This document shows positions 34,127-46,397 of a DNA stretch of 64,000 bases, piece by piece. A program made the position numbers and the translations under genes. Source of the DNA: Pictodentalium vernedei. Lineage: Eukaryota > Mollusca > Scaphopoda > Dentaliida > Dentaliidae. Within the stretch, counting starts at the first letter, position 1. Each line of letters starts with the position of its first letter. Location: the NCBI GenBank assembly GCA_031216915.1, contig CM062293.1, forward strand, positions 152,590,285 through 152,654,284, in the 5' to 3' direction. The notes under the pieces are model-generated. The model saw only the letters and a list, made by a program, of their open reading frames with translations. It was not told the DNA's origin and did no database searches.

Positions 34127-35453
34127 TATTTCGACTTGTACTGTAAGTCAAGTGATTTCTGAATTCCACTCGGAGGTCCACTGGCTGGAATTTTGCTTGT
34201 GCAAAACAATGCACATAGGCATCAACCCCTGACCGTACCTGATAGCCAGTAAAAACTTGTAACTCACAAAGCAAATCTGCAGTTTAAGGAGCACTGATAA
34301 GTTAGTTATCTTTTGGTCCATAAATTGCAGATTAGCTTGTTGAGTCCCAAAATTTTTATAAACTGGTAAGAATATGTTGGAAATATATGAATATCCACCT
34401 ACTTTTGGAAGAAATACAAAATCCACCCTACTGTATGTGTTATGTAATACAATATCCATGTATGCACATTTTGGTCATGTATCTGGGGTCACAAAGAGGG
34501 TGGGGCCCAGGGTGAAAACTCCCAGATCCTGGAACTTGGGCTGGAGGGGTTTGGCCCAGGAGTCAAGGATCTTGGTTTCGCCTGCCCACCCTCTAGTCCA
34601 AATATGATCCGAAAGACTGTTTTTTAATTTTTAGCTTAACTTGACAAAGTCAGGATAAGCTATTGCTATCACGTGTGCAGAAGTCTGTTAGTCTGTTCAC
34701 ATTTTCCTTTAGCACAGGCTACACCCTGTTGTTCTTGTCTGATCATCACGGAATTTCATATGCAGATTTGGGGTCATGTCTAGATGAGAACGTCCCCTTT
34801 TGGTTGTAATCGGTCAACCAGTATGGCTCCCCGGGCCCAAAACCCGAAAACCATTAGCACAGCGCAGTCTACAGGTCATATTTATGAAGGGATTTCATTG
34901 TAACTTGTTAGGATGCCTCTGTATAATGCCTAGATGAGGACATCCCCTTTTGGTCATGATCTGTCAACCCTGATGGCTGCCCAAGCCCAAAACCCATAAA
35001 CATTTAGCACATTCTGCAGGTCATGTTTAATATGGAGGGATTCCATTGTAACTTGGTGGGATGACTCCGTATGATGTCTAGATGAGAACTTCACCATTTG
35101 GTCGCAATCTGTCAACCGTGACGACTGCCCGAGTCCAAAACCCCAAAACCTTTAGCACAGTCTACAGGTCATATAGAGGGATTCCATCGTAACCTGGTAG
35201 GTTGACTTCATATAATGTCTAGATGAGAAAGTCCCCTTTTGAACCTGATTGGGCAACTGTGATGGCTACAGGAGCCCGAAGACCGAAAACCTTTAACCAG
35301 GCCTGGGATTTTCAGGAGAGTGATATAGTCTCTCGCCTACTGCTCGCCTTGAAAAAATTAAGGAGGCCGAAAACTAGCCCTCCTGGCCATAGAAAATAAT
35401 GATTACCATAACAACATAAAACCCATATTGCTTCAAATCTCTGCTTTGTTAGT

Positions 35454-35553
35454 GGTCTCTGTAAGATGGCCACACTGTCCCTCCCACACCTCCGAGGCCT
35501 TGCCAAGGGCCGGAGGTGTGGGAGGGGCATTGTAGCCGTCTCACAGAGACTAC
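35454..35553. repeat. ~41-bp stem hairpin
   Basis: GGTCTCTGTAAGATGGCCAC onward to CACCTCCG (35454-35494) pairs with CGGAGGTGTGGGAGGGGC onward to CAGAGACTACC (35511-35553), with a ~16-base loop and few mismatches. Confidence 0.85.
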
Positions 35554-35595
35554 CCTGTTAGCACCAAGTAAAATGTATAAAACCCACTAGGCAGA

Positions 35596-37020
35596 ATTTA
35601 TTTGTCCCCTACCGGCATCACCGGAGGGGACAATAGGTTTGCACTCTGTCTGTCCGTCAGTCTATCGGTCTGTCAGTCCATCAGTCTGTCAGTCACACTT
35701 TAGTTTTCCAGAGTTTTTTTTGGAAACGCTTTAACGGAATGATTTCATTTTTGGTAACCTACTGTAGAAGAATGTCTTACAGATCAAGTTTGAGTTTCAT
35801 GCTGATTGCAGTATTCTTATGTGAGTTATGGCCCTTGAAATTATGGAAAATGCCAAAATATCAGTTTTCCAGACTTTTTTTTGGAAACGCTTCAACGGAA
35901 TGATTTCATTTTTGGTAACCTACTGTAGAACAGTGACTTACAGATCAAGGTTGAGTTGCATGCTGATTGCCTTATTATTGTGTGAGTTATGGCCCTTGGA
36001 AATATGGAAAAGCGCCAAAATATCAGTTTTCCGGACTTTTTTGGGGAAACGCTTCAACAGAATGATTTTATTTTTGGTAACCTACTATAGAACAATGACT
36101 TACAGATCAAGTTTGAGTTTCATGCTGATTGCCTTATTATTGTGTGAGTTATGGCCCTTGGAAATATGGAAAAACGCCAAAATATCAGTTTTCTGGACTT
36201 TTTTGGAAACGCTTCAACGGAATGATTTCATTTTTGGTAACCTACTATAGAACGATGACTTACAGATCAAGTTTCATTTACACTCTGTTCATCCATCCGT
36301 CAGTCTGTCAGTCAGTCATACTTTAGTTTTCCGGACTTTTTTGGAAATGCTTCAACCGAATGATTTCATTCTTGGTAACCTACTACAGAAAGATGACATA
36401 TCGATCAAGTTTGAGTTTCATGCTGATTGCAGTATTCTTGTGTGAGTTATGGTCCTTGGAAATATGGAAAAGCGCCATAATGTCAGTTTTCCGACTTTGT
36501 TTGGAAACGCTTCAACAGAATGTTTTCATTTTTGGTAACCTACTATAGAATGATGACTTACAGATCAAGTTTGAGTTTCATGCTGATTGCCTTATTCTTG
36601 TTTGAGTTATGGCCCTTGGAAATATGGAAAAGTTCCAAAATATCAGTTTTCCGGACTTTTTTTGGAAACGCTTCAATGGAATGATTTCATTTTTGGTAAC
36701 CTATAGAATGATGACTTACAGATCAGGTTTCATTTGCACTCTGTCTGTCAGTCATACTTTAGTTTTCCAGGCTTTTTTTGAAAATGCTTCAACCGAATGA
36801 TTTCATTCTTGGTAACCTACTATAGAATGATGACTTACAGATCAAGTTTGATGCAGATTGCATTATTCTTGTGTGAGTTATGGCCCTTGGAAATATGGAA
36901 AAGCGCCAAAATATCAGTTTTCCAGACTTTTTTTGGGAAATGCTTCAACAGAATTCATGCTGATCACATCTAGGTCATAACATTTGTATATTTAATGCTC
37001 ATTAGTCCGGTAGGGGACAT
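35596..37020. mobile_element. Inner nested element with ~160 bp tandem repeats
   Basis: The ends are TGTCCCCTACCGG and its reverse complement CCGGTAGGGGACA. The interior has about eight copies of a ~110-165 bp unit with TTTTGGAAACGCTTCAACGG, ATTTTTGGTAACCTACTATAG and GAGTTATGGCCCTTGGAAAT. Frames such as 35828-36250 are translations of this array. It is the third level of nesting in this block. Confidence 0.75.
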
Positions 37021-39675
37021 TGTACTGCTTCAGTGATATGTGCAATCTTGTTATTAGTAAATCTTCATTTTGCCACTTTTAACTTTTGTAAGCTTGAGGA
37101 GAGCTGATCACTCCCATGACCATGCGAGGGAAGCGATTTTTAACCCTCCTGCATTTTCAAGAATGCCAGGCCTGTTTAGCACAGTCTACAGGTCATATTT
37201 ATGAAGGTATTTCATGTAACATGGTAAGATGACTTCAAATAATGTCTAAATGAGAACGTCCCCTTTTGATCGCGATCATTCGGCCTTGATGGCTGCCCGA
37301 GCCCAAAAACCTTTAACATAGTCTATAGGTCGTATTTATGGAAGGATTTCATTGTACCTTGTTAGGTTGACTCAATACAATGCTTACATGTAGATGATGC
37401 CCGAAAACCTTGAGCACAGTCTACATGTCACATTTATGAAGGGATTTCATTGTAACTTCATAGGATCACTCCTAATAATGTCCAGATGAGAATGTCCCTT
37501 TTTGGTTGCAATCCTTCAATCATGATGGCTACCCGAACCCGAAACCCAAAAACCTTTAGCACAGTCTACAGGTCATTTTTAGGAAGAGATTTCATTGTAA
37601 CTTGGTAGGTTGACTTCATATAATATCTAGATGAGAATGTCCCCTTTTGGACACAATTGGGCAACTGTGACGGCTACAGGGGCCCGAAGCCCAAAACCCT
37701 TTAGCACAGTCTACAGGTCATAATTATGAAGGGGTGTCATTGTAGCTTGGTAGGATGACTCCAAATAATGTCTAGATGAGAACATCCCTTTTTGGTCACG
37801 ACTATTCAGGCAAGAAGGCTGCCTGAGCCCAAAAACCTTTAGCATAGTCTATAGGTTGTATTTATGGAAGGATTTCATTCGAACTTGTTAGGTTGACTCC
37901 ATATAATGCCTAGATGATGGCATCCCCATTTGGTTGTGATTGGTCAACTGTGCCGGCTACAGGTGCCCGAAGCCCGAAAAACCTTGAGCACAGTCTAAAA
38001 GTCATATTTATGAAGGGATTTCATTATGGCTTTGTAGGATCACTCAAGATGATGCCCAGATGAGAATGTCCCCTTTTGGTTGCGATCATTCAACCATGAT
38101 GGCTGCCTAATCCTTTAAATAGCATATTCTTCAGGTCATATTTATGAAGGGATTTCATTGTAACTTGGTAGGTTGACTTCATATAATGTCTAGATGAGAA
38201 CATCCACTTTCGGACACGATTGTGCAGCTGTGATGGCTACAGGGGCCAGAAGCCCGAAAACCTTTAGCACAGTATACATGTCATATTTATGAAGGGATTT
38301 CATTGTACCTTGGTAGGATGACTCCAAATAATGTCTAGATGAGAACATTCCCTTTTGGTCACGATCATTCAGCCCTGATGGCTGCCCTAGCCCAAAAACC
38401 TTTAGCATAGTCTATAAGTCGTATTTATGGAAGGATTTCATTGTAACTTGTTAGGTTGACTCCATATAATGCCTAGATGATGATCGTGATTGGTCAACTG
38501 TGACAGCTGCAGGGGCCAAGCCCAAAAACCTTGAGCACAGTCTATAGGTCAAATTTATGAAGGTATTTCATTGTAACTTCGTAGGATCACTCCAAATGAT
38601 GCCCAGATGAGAATGTCCTCTTTTGGTTGCGCTCATTCAACCAGGATGGTTGCCTGAGCCCAAAGCCCAAAAACCTTTAGTACAGTCTACAGGTCATATT
38701 TATGAAGAAATTTCATTGTAACTTGGTAGGTTGAACTTGACTTTATATAATGTCTAGATGAGATCGTTCCCTTTTGGATGCAATTATGCAATTGTGCAAC
38801 TGTGATGGCAAAAGGGGCCTGAAGCCTGAAAACCTTTAGCTCGGCCTATACATGTAGGCCATATTTATGAAGGGATTTCATTGTAACTTGATAGGGTGAC
38901 TCCAAATAATGTCTAGATGAGAAAGTCCCCTTCTGGTTGCGATCATTCTGCCTTGATGGCTGCCCGAGCCCAAAACTCAAAAACCTTTAGCATAGTATAG
39001 GAGGTATTTAAAACCTTGAGCCCAGTCTACAGTGTACTGTTGGTATATATGAAGGGATTTCATTGAAACTTCATAGGATTTCTCCAGATTATGCTCAGAT
39101 GACAACGTCCCTTTTTGGTCATGATCATTCAACAATGATGGCTTCCCAAACCCAAAACCCGAAAAACTTCAGTACAGACTATAGGTTGTATTTGTGAAGG
39201 GATTTCATTGTAACTTAGTAGGATGACTCAATATAATGTTGAGATGAGAACGTCCACTTTTAGTTGCAATTGGTCTACCATCATGACAGCAGCTACACAG
39301 GCCTGAAGCCCGAAAACCTTTAGCACAGTCTTCAGGCCATATTTATGACAGGAATTCAGTGTAACTTGATAGGATGACTCGTTTTGGAATCACTGAACTT
39401 GTTAACTTTTGTTGACATACGTTAACTGTAAGGGCCACATACATTAACTGTGGGGGGGGGGGTCATATTAACCCACCCCTCAGCTCTTTAGTACAATGTA
39501 CACCTTATATTATTTTTATTAAAAATATAGCATACAGAGAACAGAAATTAACATATTCTCAATTATCACAATTCTTGTCTTATTTCATAATCCTTTCATA
39601 AACATTGAACATTAACCTTTTCATCAAACACAGCACACAGACAAGTTAAGCTACAGTGTCATTGACACTTTCATT

Positions 39676-40380
39676 TCTGTTTGGTACATCCTTTCAAAGG
39701 GCATTCCAAAACTAAAAAAAACATACAAAAAAATACAGGCTTTCAGGTCATATTTGACATAGTCCCCCTCCACCAAGGTTCTGACTTCTGTGCCAACAGT
39801 TAAGAAGGGGGGCTGTATCAAGAATGAAGCTATGCACTTGACCAACGGCTGTAATTCTGGATTTCATTATTATTGAAGTAATAACTTTATTAAGTCAACT
39901 TGACGTAACCAAGTTATCACTTCAAGATTTGTGCAGTCAATATAGCTATGTGCGGTAGATCATTGGATACTTGTTGATCAACTTGGAAATTTGAAACATA
40001 CTGCTAAAAAACTTAATTTTGCCGGCCAAGAATAACGTGATTTTTTATCCCAAAAGCCGCCAGAAGACTCCATTTAATAACTGATTTAAAAATTTTGTTG
40101 GCGGGGGGGGGGGGGGAACACTGTCTCCACCAACCACTCTGTAATCGATCGCACCTCCGGCACTCGCTGCAGATGCCTTTATCATCTGTGCAATATCCCA
40201 ACATTTTTGAAAGGGGAGCCATCACAGAATTAATCCGGGTCCGAATTTCCTTTCCCTGGCCCTGTGTGGACCTTCCACTTCGTGGGTGTTTTTTGTAATA
40301 AGACAGCTTGTACTGTTTTTGGACAAAATATTATTAGCAGACACACGACCCTGCTACTAGCAGACTATTTTCATTATCCT
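39676..40380. other. No gene recognised
   Basis: Degenerate repeat DNA. The part near 39985-40100 (with AAAAGCCGCCAGAAGACTCCATTT) resembles 44210-44310, so it is a dispersed repeat. A G-run lies at 40100-40116. Confidence 0.5.
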
Positions 40381-40387
40381 TTTCAAA

Positions 40388-41500
40388 TGTATTTGAATAC
40401 GAATACAAATACATTACAGTGTATTCATGAATACATTTTTCAATACTTGAATACTTTTTAAATTAGAAGTATTTATAGCAAGACCTTCAACTTTTTTGTT
40501 TGTTGGGTTAAAAGTCATTTTTAAACTGATGGTCCTTTAGCTGAAGCTTTAATTGTGCTTACCATGCTTTGTTGGAAAACTAAAGTAATTACCTGACTTG
40601 AATTCCACTCTATAGGTGTCATAGTAATTAGACTCCTCTCCATGGACAACACATCACAAAATGTGAGTGGATTACCTCTAAAAAATCACAGACTGCCATT
40701 TCCTCCTGAACGTTAAGTATCAATTGCAATGACACTACATAAGAAGGACTAGTAAAGTTTTAGCCAATGCACTTCATGGTTAAACCTGGAGGTCTGTTGG
40801 CTGAAAGTTTGCTAACAGCAGTAGTATTTTCTTTATAACATTTACATGCTTTCATCGATTATACTTAGACATACTGAGCTGTACAAAGGTGACCTTAAAT
40901 AGGAATAGATAAATAAATATGTGTTTTCACTGTGAAATGAAGGATAAATAGAAAAATTTAAATAAAACCAAACATTTTAGAATAGATCATTGAATAACTG
41001 AGTTGTGTCCAATAACACAAGTTTTTTGGTTTTATTTTTATTGTCTATTTTCATCAATTTAAAAAGCCATGGGGATATGTGACCATTGTTACATAAATAG
41101 GTTGTATTGTGACAAGTTAATTGATAATTAAGTCCATAGTCTGCTTTCAATGCAAAAATTTCAGACAAGGTGTTTGGTGGTATATAAATAATATCGGGGA
41201 TTATTAAGTCTTTAATATTGATATGAAGTGTGAATTTGTTGTCTGGAGTCCATGGGCTTGATCTGTGAAAATCTTTTATTCAGTATATGGTTCTTTACTT
41301 CCAAAATATAGAAAGTATTAAAAAAGTATTCAAAATGTATTCATGAATATTAATACAGCTCAAATTTTAAAGTATTTGAATATGAATATGAATACATGTA
41401 TTCATAACATTCAGTGAATACTGAATACATGTGAAAACTTGATAAACTGTATTTGAATATGACTGAATACGAATACTGAATACGAATACCACAACCCTGA
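40388..41500. repeat. GAATACGAATACA-rich inverted repeat, possible hAT relic
   Basis: Left part (about 40388-40475) and right part (about 41313-41500) are rich in GAATAC/GTATTC words in opposite order, and TGTATTCATGAATACA occurs in both. The right edge ends ATACCACAACCCTG, the complement of a CAGGGTTGTGGTAT end common in hAT elements. The left end is not clear, and the middle has no transposase. Confidence 0.5.
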
Positions 41501-42480
41501 TATATGCAGTTTTGTCACTCGTCAACACAAAAAAACATGCTGTCGAGTCTACCTTCGCTTGTGGGAAGGGGTTCATTGCAGTATTCGTTTCACTAAAAAA
41601 TTAATATTATTTTGTCCTGTCCATTAAATGAAGTGTTGAAAGTGTGCTATTTTTTCTATCTTTATTGGTATTAAATTAAAAATGCACATTTTCTCATTTC
41701 AAGCGAAACATTTTGGTTGTTTCTATCGCATGTATGACAGTCTTGACAGATAGTCTGATTGAATTGTTTACCAGAAGCTACCTCTGACCTTGCATATCAT
41801 TAACGTCAAAGATGGCTAATCGTCGATGGGCTTATAACATGCAAAAATGGATAATACCAAACCATGTACTGTTGTTTCCGAACGAGTCAGGAAATGACAG
41901 ATAAACAGTGCCTATCAGTCAATAATCATATTAAATGATAATTCTGTTACTTACAATGATTGAAACAACAGGTGCTAATACATTGCAGACGTGTTCTCAG
42001 GCATTTGTGGTTGAACACTTGTATGCACCTGTCCAAGCACCCAAGGACAGTGGGCTTATCCTGTAGTGAGCTCACTTATTATAAGCTTTCACTCCAAGAT
42101 CAAGTAGAGGGAGATTTCACTCTATTTCATATGTGCTTACTTTCATAAGCTTCCATGGCTGCTCTGGGCTGCTTGGTGGTTGACTGCCCTCCCCTATTTA
42201 ATAAAAAATTAAAATATTACCAAACATCCGAACGACACCAATTTTGTCTTCAATTTGAAAACACCTTTTTTTTTATTCTGAATGAAAGCGACACCGAAGA
42301 CCCCTGGTAATCTCATTAAAATGATAAGGGAATTGTTATTATTATTAATATCAGCATTTGTAAAATAAATAGATTTAGACAACAGTAAAGACTGAATTAA
42401 TTGCAATTTCGTTTGAAACAGTATGATTTACCACTTGTCTCTGCTTGCTGGGTGTAAGCGGAGATCGAATTTGAAAATTC
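41501..42480. other. No gene recognised
   Basis: AT-rich sequence. Frames of about 60-65 codons show no domain or splice pattern that could be defended. Confidence 0.5.
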
Positions 42481-42594
42481 TAGACCCCCCCCCCCCCAAA
42501 TACTCGGAAATACACCCGATAAAAACAGCTTTATAAACATCCACCCTAGTCTAATTTAGGGTTGTCCAATTTCAATCATGCTGGGTATGTTTAG

Positions 42595-42815
42595 AGTGGC
42601 CTTCGGTGAGGGTGGCCTTCGGTAGCATTCAAAAATAGTTTCTTTTTGAAATAAAACAACTAATTTGAAGAACGAGTGTTACAATCGTTCGCTCTACGAT
42701 AAATAAAGATTGTTTGACTTCAAAAATGCTTTTAAATGCAACAGTTTTAGTTATATTGGGTGGCCTTTGGTGGCCTCTGGAGGCATTCAGTGGCCTTTGA
42801 TGGCCTTCAGTATCC
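42595..42815. repeat. GTGGCCTTYGGTG motif clusters
   Basis: GAGTGGCCTTCGGTGAGGG and a second copy at 42595-42630, then GTGGCCTTTGGTGGCCTCTG and further copies at about 42761-42815, with CATTC beside each cluster. The two clusters bracket ~130 bp of AT-rich DNA and both are in direct orientation. Confidence 0.6.
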
Positions 42816-42819
42816 AGTA

Positions 42820-43040
42820 GGACCCACGCTGTGTACTAATGTGCACTGCACATCGTTGACTCGCTTGTCTTCAACCAATGCTAACCCTGTTTGTACAGAG
42901 TTAGTACGTTGGGGAGTCCAACAGCTGCTCGCCTATGCATGGTGGATCTATTCAGGTGCTCCGGTTTCCTCCAAGATAACTATCCAACATGAGGTGACCC
43001 TGGCTGTCAAAAGTGTTGTTAAATCACAGTTAATAAATTA
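42820..43040 (+). mobile_element. SINE fragment without its tRNA head
   Basis: It matches the body of the SINE at 23186-23530 in the opposite orientation. It has CGCTGTGTACTAATGTGCAC, CTTCAACCAATGCTAACCCTG and GAGTTAGTACGTTGGGGA, then GTGCTCCGGTTTCCTCC. It ends TGTTGTTAAATCACAGTTAATAAATTA. The tRNA-like head and the GTGTCCTTAGG block are absent, so it is 5'-truncated. Confidence 0.8.
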
Positions 43041-45236
43041 GCTGATCAAATGAGCATACATGTATATTGATTGTCAGAGCTGACAATATAAAAAATCAAA
43101 GGGAGCCAAAAATCGTCATCATGAGATACAGCGAGGAGAGCCAACAGCTGTCCTGAAATAATTATTATTTTCAATCGGCTCTAAACAGTATAAAGACAAG
43201 ATGATAACGAATTACAACAAAATACATTGTGTCCCTCAATTTTACAAGTTGAACCACAAAATGAATGTATTGTGTTATGATTTGTTATCTTCTTTGATTA
43301 TTGGATGTTTCAAGAAAAATAAACAATCATACGAACCCACTTGAGTTTCCAGACCCACCCTTTATTCAGGGATACCATCATCTGAAGTTCTAAGCTGTAA
43401 TATATCTGCCAGCGTTCCGTGTCATAAAATTTTATCGAGTAAAAGTCGCTCATTTAGTTCATTTTAACCCTAAATTTCCATCCAACTTCAGCTGTGAATT
43501 TGAAACCGATTTTGGAATTCAAGCTTTCAAAATTACGTGTAGAAATAAATATATCGGACAGTATAAATGAGGAGCAAGTGGTAAGTTCCAGTTCAGCAAA
43601 GGAAACCGCGTTTGATAAACTGATGAACATTTCACAATGCTTCACCTTCTGTGTTGACAGGTTATGAATGTTAATGAGCATCTTCTTCAGTATTGTGTAT
43701 TGGTACCAAACACCCCAAATCTTGGCCTGGTCTTGAAAATGTCATTGGTGCAGATATAATGTACAACAGTTTTTTTAAAAATTCCATTCAAACATGCTAT
43801 GTATACATGGAAATTACTGACAATGGCCAGCAAATGCGTGGATATTGCATTTAAGTGAAGTATGTGGTCATTTTTGGTAATTCGATATTTGTTTTATTTC
43901 TGTCAAAAAGCATATGCCACTTTTAATTTCACACCGATGAGGAGATTTTTATCATTGGTCATTTCAAGGAAAGTTTATTTAATATGCAAACACGCTTATA
44001 CTATAGAGCCCCACCAAAAGTTAGAAGAATAATTCAAATACACTAACAATGGGTTACCTCTTTAAATTGAATTTGAATTGCCTCAATAATCTATCATGAT
44101 TAGTACATTTTCGAAAAGAGTATCTGCAAACCAGAGAAGCCCATCAGTACATCGTTATCATATTTTTAAACAAACTGCCGAAATATCTGCCACTGAACTG
44201 GGATTTGGGGCCAATTTGAAACATGCTGTCAAAAAGGGAACATTTTTGCCATCCCCAAAAAAGTACATTTGCTTCTGAAAAGCCACCAGAAGACTTCATT
44301 TTATAGCATGTTTTCGGGGTTTTTTCTGTGGGGTATACCCCCCTCTCCTGGACCCCTCAATGCTTTTGGCATCTGAATGCAATGACCCTCGGCAGTTGCC
44401 CAGGAGGGACAGTTTCCGTTGGAATATTTTTTGCAGAGGGAGCGATAGTGAAAATTATCAGGACTGTTTCATTATTTTTTTAATTTGAATAAAATAAAAA
44501 TTTCAGCCCTTAGTGAGTTCTTGGGCATCATTGTATGTTAAATGGGAACAAATGAAACTTCTGAAATGCAAAAATTGCATTTGTTTCATTCGTGCAAAGG
44601 TTTTGCAAAATTATTTAGCGTAACTATTTTTCTGTTTGTGTATAATTCCCATAAGCAAGTACAGTACATAGAGAGCAGATTATTAGTGAATCACCCGTCT
44701 TTCTTCCCACTGGCTGTAGTAAATGACTTCTAAATTTTTTTTTCAAGTTGTTGAATGGGGAACATGTACAAGTAAACATCGTATCCAGAATTGAAAACAC
44801 TGTCGCAAATGTTTTTTTTGATCAGCACATGAGAGGTCATCTCTTTTTGAATGGCTGATTAGGGAGATTTCAATTGATGATTTCTGAGAGCAAGCTATTC
44901 CCTGAATGCATTAGGCTATAAAAAAATAACCTCTGTTTCTCAGGCCCACACGCATGCTCATTTTTGATGCACATGCAACCTTTTTATCACCCCCAAAAAT
45001 CTTTAAAAAAAATCGAGATATTGTGCTCATTTTGGTAAATCGATAGTACTGAACGCTTGTGTTAGCAAAATCAAAATTAACACATTTCAAGCTTATTCTT
45101 CATCATACGTTAAAAAGTAGGTGGATTTTAGCATATTCACAACAGAAAATATTTTATTCTGCAAGAGGTAAGTCATAACGACAGCCAGAACGACAGTGTC
45201 TTTCACTGTTTCAGACTGACAACAAACATTCACAAA
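43041..45236. other. No gene recognised
   Basis: Mostly AT-rich non-coding DNA. About 44200-44420 is a dispersed repeat with GCCACCAGAAGACTTCATTTTA and CTCTCCTGGACCCCTC, related to ~40040-40080. No other structure was found. Confidence 0.5.
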
Positions 45237-45430
45237 GGGGACTGGTCTATTCGCACCAGCCCCAAATGGCCCAAAGTCGCTTCACGCCATCCCATAAAAT
45301 GGTGCAATTTGACTTTTGAGATGGTGCGAATCGACTTCGGCATGGTGCGAATCGATTTTTGGGGTGGTGCCAGTCGTTTGTTTTTGTAATAATATATTCT
45401 CAGGGGCGAACTCGTTTGGGGCGATTGACT
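45237..45430. repeat. GGTGCGAATCGACTT motif cluster
   Basis: Copies of a word near ATGGTGCGAATCGACTTCGG at about 45322, 45342 and 45365, with an inverted start (TATTCGCACCAGCC) at 45248 and weaker copies between. The frame at 45230-45556 is a translation of this region. Confidence 0.6.
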
Positions 45431-45942
45431 GGTTTCGACAAACTTTTGTTTCCAGGTTGTGTTTTTTTTCTCAATTTCAGCATTGAGTTGTTTGGAAACG
45501 CAAATGTGTAGGTCAAGGTTTACAGCCATTTGATGTTTCAACATTCTTATTTTCATATTTTAGTTTCTTTTAACAATAATCATATCAGTTTGAATAAAGA
45601 AAACAAAGAAAATGCCCTGTCTCATTTCTGTTCAAATGAAGTTGGCTCTGACTGTTGTGTTAGGTTGGTGCATTGTGGACGACTTTAATCCAAACGGCAC
45701 ACTCAACGAACTGTTTCAGGGTTTGTGCATGGGACATGTGGGGGGGCATGTGGAGTTGAAACCTGGTCTTGTGGGTACAGTTCGTCACACGTGGAATGTT
45801 TTGTGGGCAAAAGTGGATATCCTGATAAATTCCAATATGCATTTCTTCAAGCAACCGTGAGTGACGTGGCAGAGGAGTTTGGAAAGTATTTCCGATTTTG
45901 CATTGATGATTATGAGAGAACCACCGATACTGAACCTGACCA

Positions 45943-46047
45943 CAGAGTGAAGGGAGTTAAAATATTGCCTTCAACGATGGATAATTTACATTAGATATTA
46001 TCTGGTGAACAACTGCTGAGGGCAATATTTCAACTCCCTTCACTCTG
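45943..46047. repeat. 27-bp perfect-but-one hairpin
   Basis: 45943-45969 (CAGAGTGAAGGGAGTTAAAA onward) and 46021-46047 are reverse complements with one mismatch across 27 bases and a loop of ~51 bases. It lies at the end of a 90-residue frame (45725-45994) without a recognised domain. Confidence 0.85.
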
Positions 46048-46237
46048 ATGTCACCCCCATCCCCCCACCACCCTCCAACTTCTCAGCCCTAATTTGATAT
46101 CTAGGGTTGCCAGGTGGGGGGATTTTGTTATCTGAATTGATGCCATTGAAATATGAGTATCGTCACTGGTGACTACCTTATAGATGGTAGAAAGCATATT
46201 AAGTAAAACAAAACATGTTTTTTTTTGTTGATTTGTT

Positions 46238-46382
46238 TTATTATGCCCCCTGACATAGGTCGGGTGGCATATAGTGATTGAAATATGCGTGTGTCCGTCT
46301 GTCTGTGTGTGTGTATGTGTGTCCGAGCCAATAACTCGAAAATGGTTAGGGCCACAGTCATCAAACTAAACACAATTATAAA
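46238..46382. repeat. Dispersed repeat with TATGCCCCCTGACATAGGTCGG
   Basis: TTATGCCCCCTGACATAGGTCG followed by GTGTCCGTCTGTCTGTGTGTG and AACTCGAAAATGG. The layout is that of repeat starts seen widely in mollusc DNA. No coding. Confidence 0.45.
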
Positions 46383-46397
46383 GGACCATGGGAGGAT

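Larger units (their letters stand above)
35297..37172. mobile_element. Element nested in the 34.6-39.7 kb element
   Basis: It interrupts the ~185 bp repeat between AAAACCTTTA and TTTAGCACAGTC. The ends are roughly inverted: CAGGCCTGGGATTTTCAGGAG on the left, and on the right the complement of CAGGCCTGGCATTCTTG. It itself contains the 35596-37020 element and a strong hairpin at 35454-35553. No ORF was recognised. Confidence 0.65.
34631..39675. mobile_element. TAGCTCAACTTGACAAA-family element with internal ~185 bp repeats
   Basis: It starts TTTAGCTTAACTTGACAAAG and ends AAGTTAAGCTACAGTGTCATTGACACTTTCATTT, the terminal words also found at 56497/58030 and 59240/61806. Inside are many copies of a 180-190 bp unit with TTTAGCACAGTCTACAGGTC, GAAGGGATTTCATTGTAAC and ATGTCTAGATGAGAACGTCC. 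The array is broken at 35297-37172 by another element. There is no coding capacity. Tandem-repeat-bearing MITE-like elements of this kind are known in bivalves (pearl type). Confidence 0.8.

Noticed and set aside
34490-34610. GC-richer block with GGTTTGGCCCAGGAGTCAAGG as a possible exon
   Set aside because: No splice sites or protein similarity. It looks like a dispersed repeat fragment next to the 34631 element.
35828-36250. 140-residue frame with internal repeats
   Set aside because: Translation of the ~160 bp tandem unit. Neighbouring units are read in other frames.
45612-45860. 82-residue frame with a hydrophobic start (MKLALTVVLG)
   Set aside because: It could pass as a secreted protein start, but there is no homologue I recognise, no splice signal in a sensible place and no support from context.
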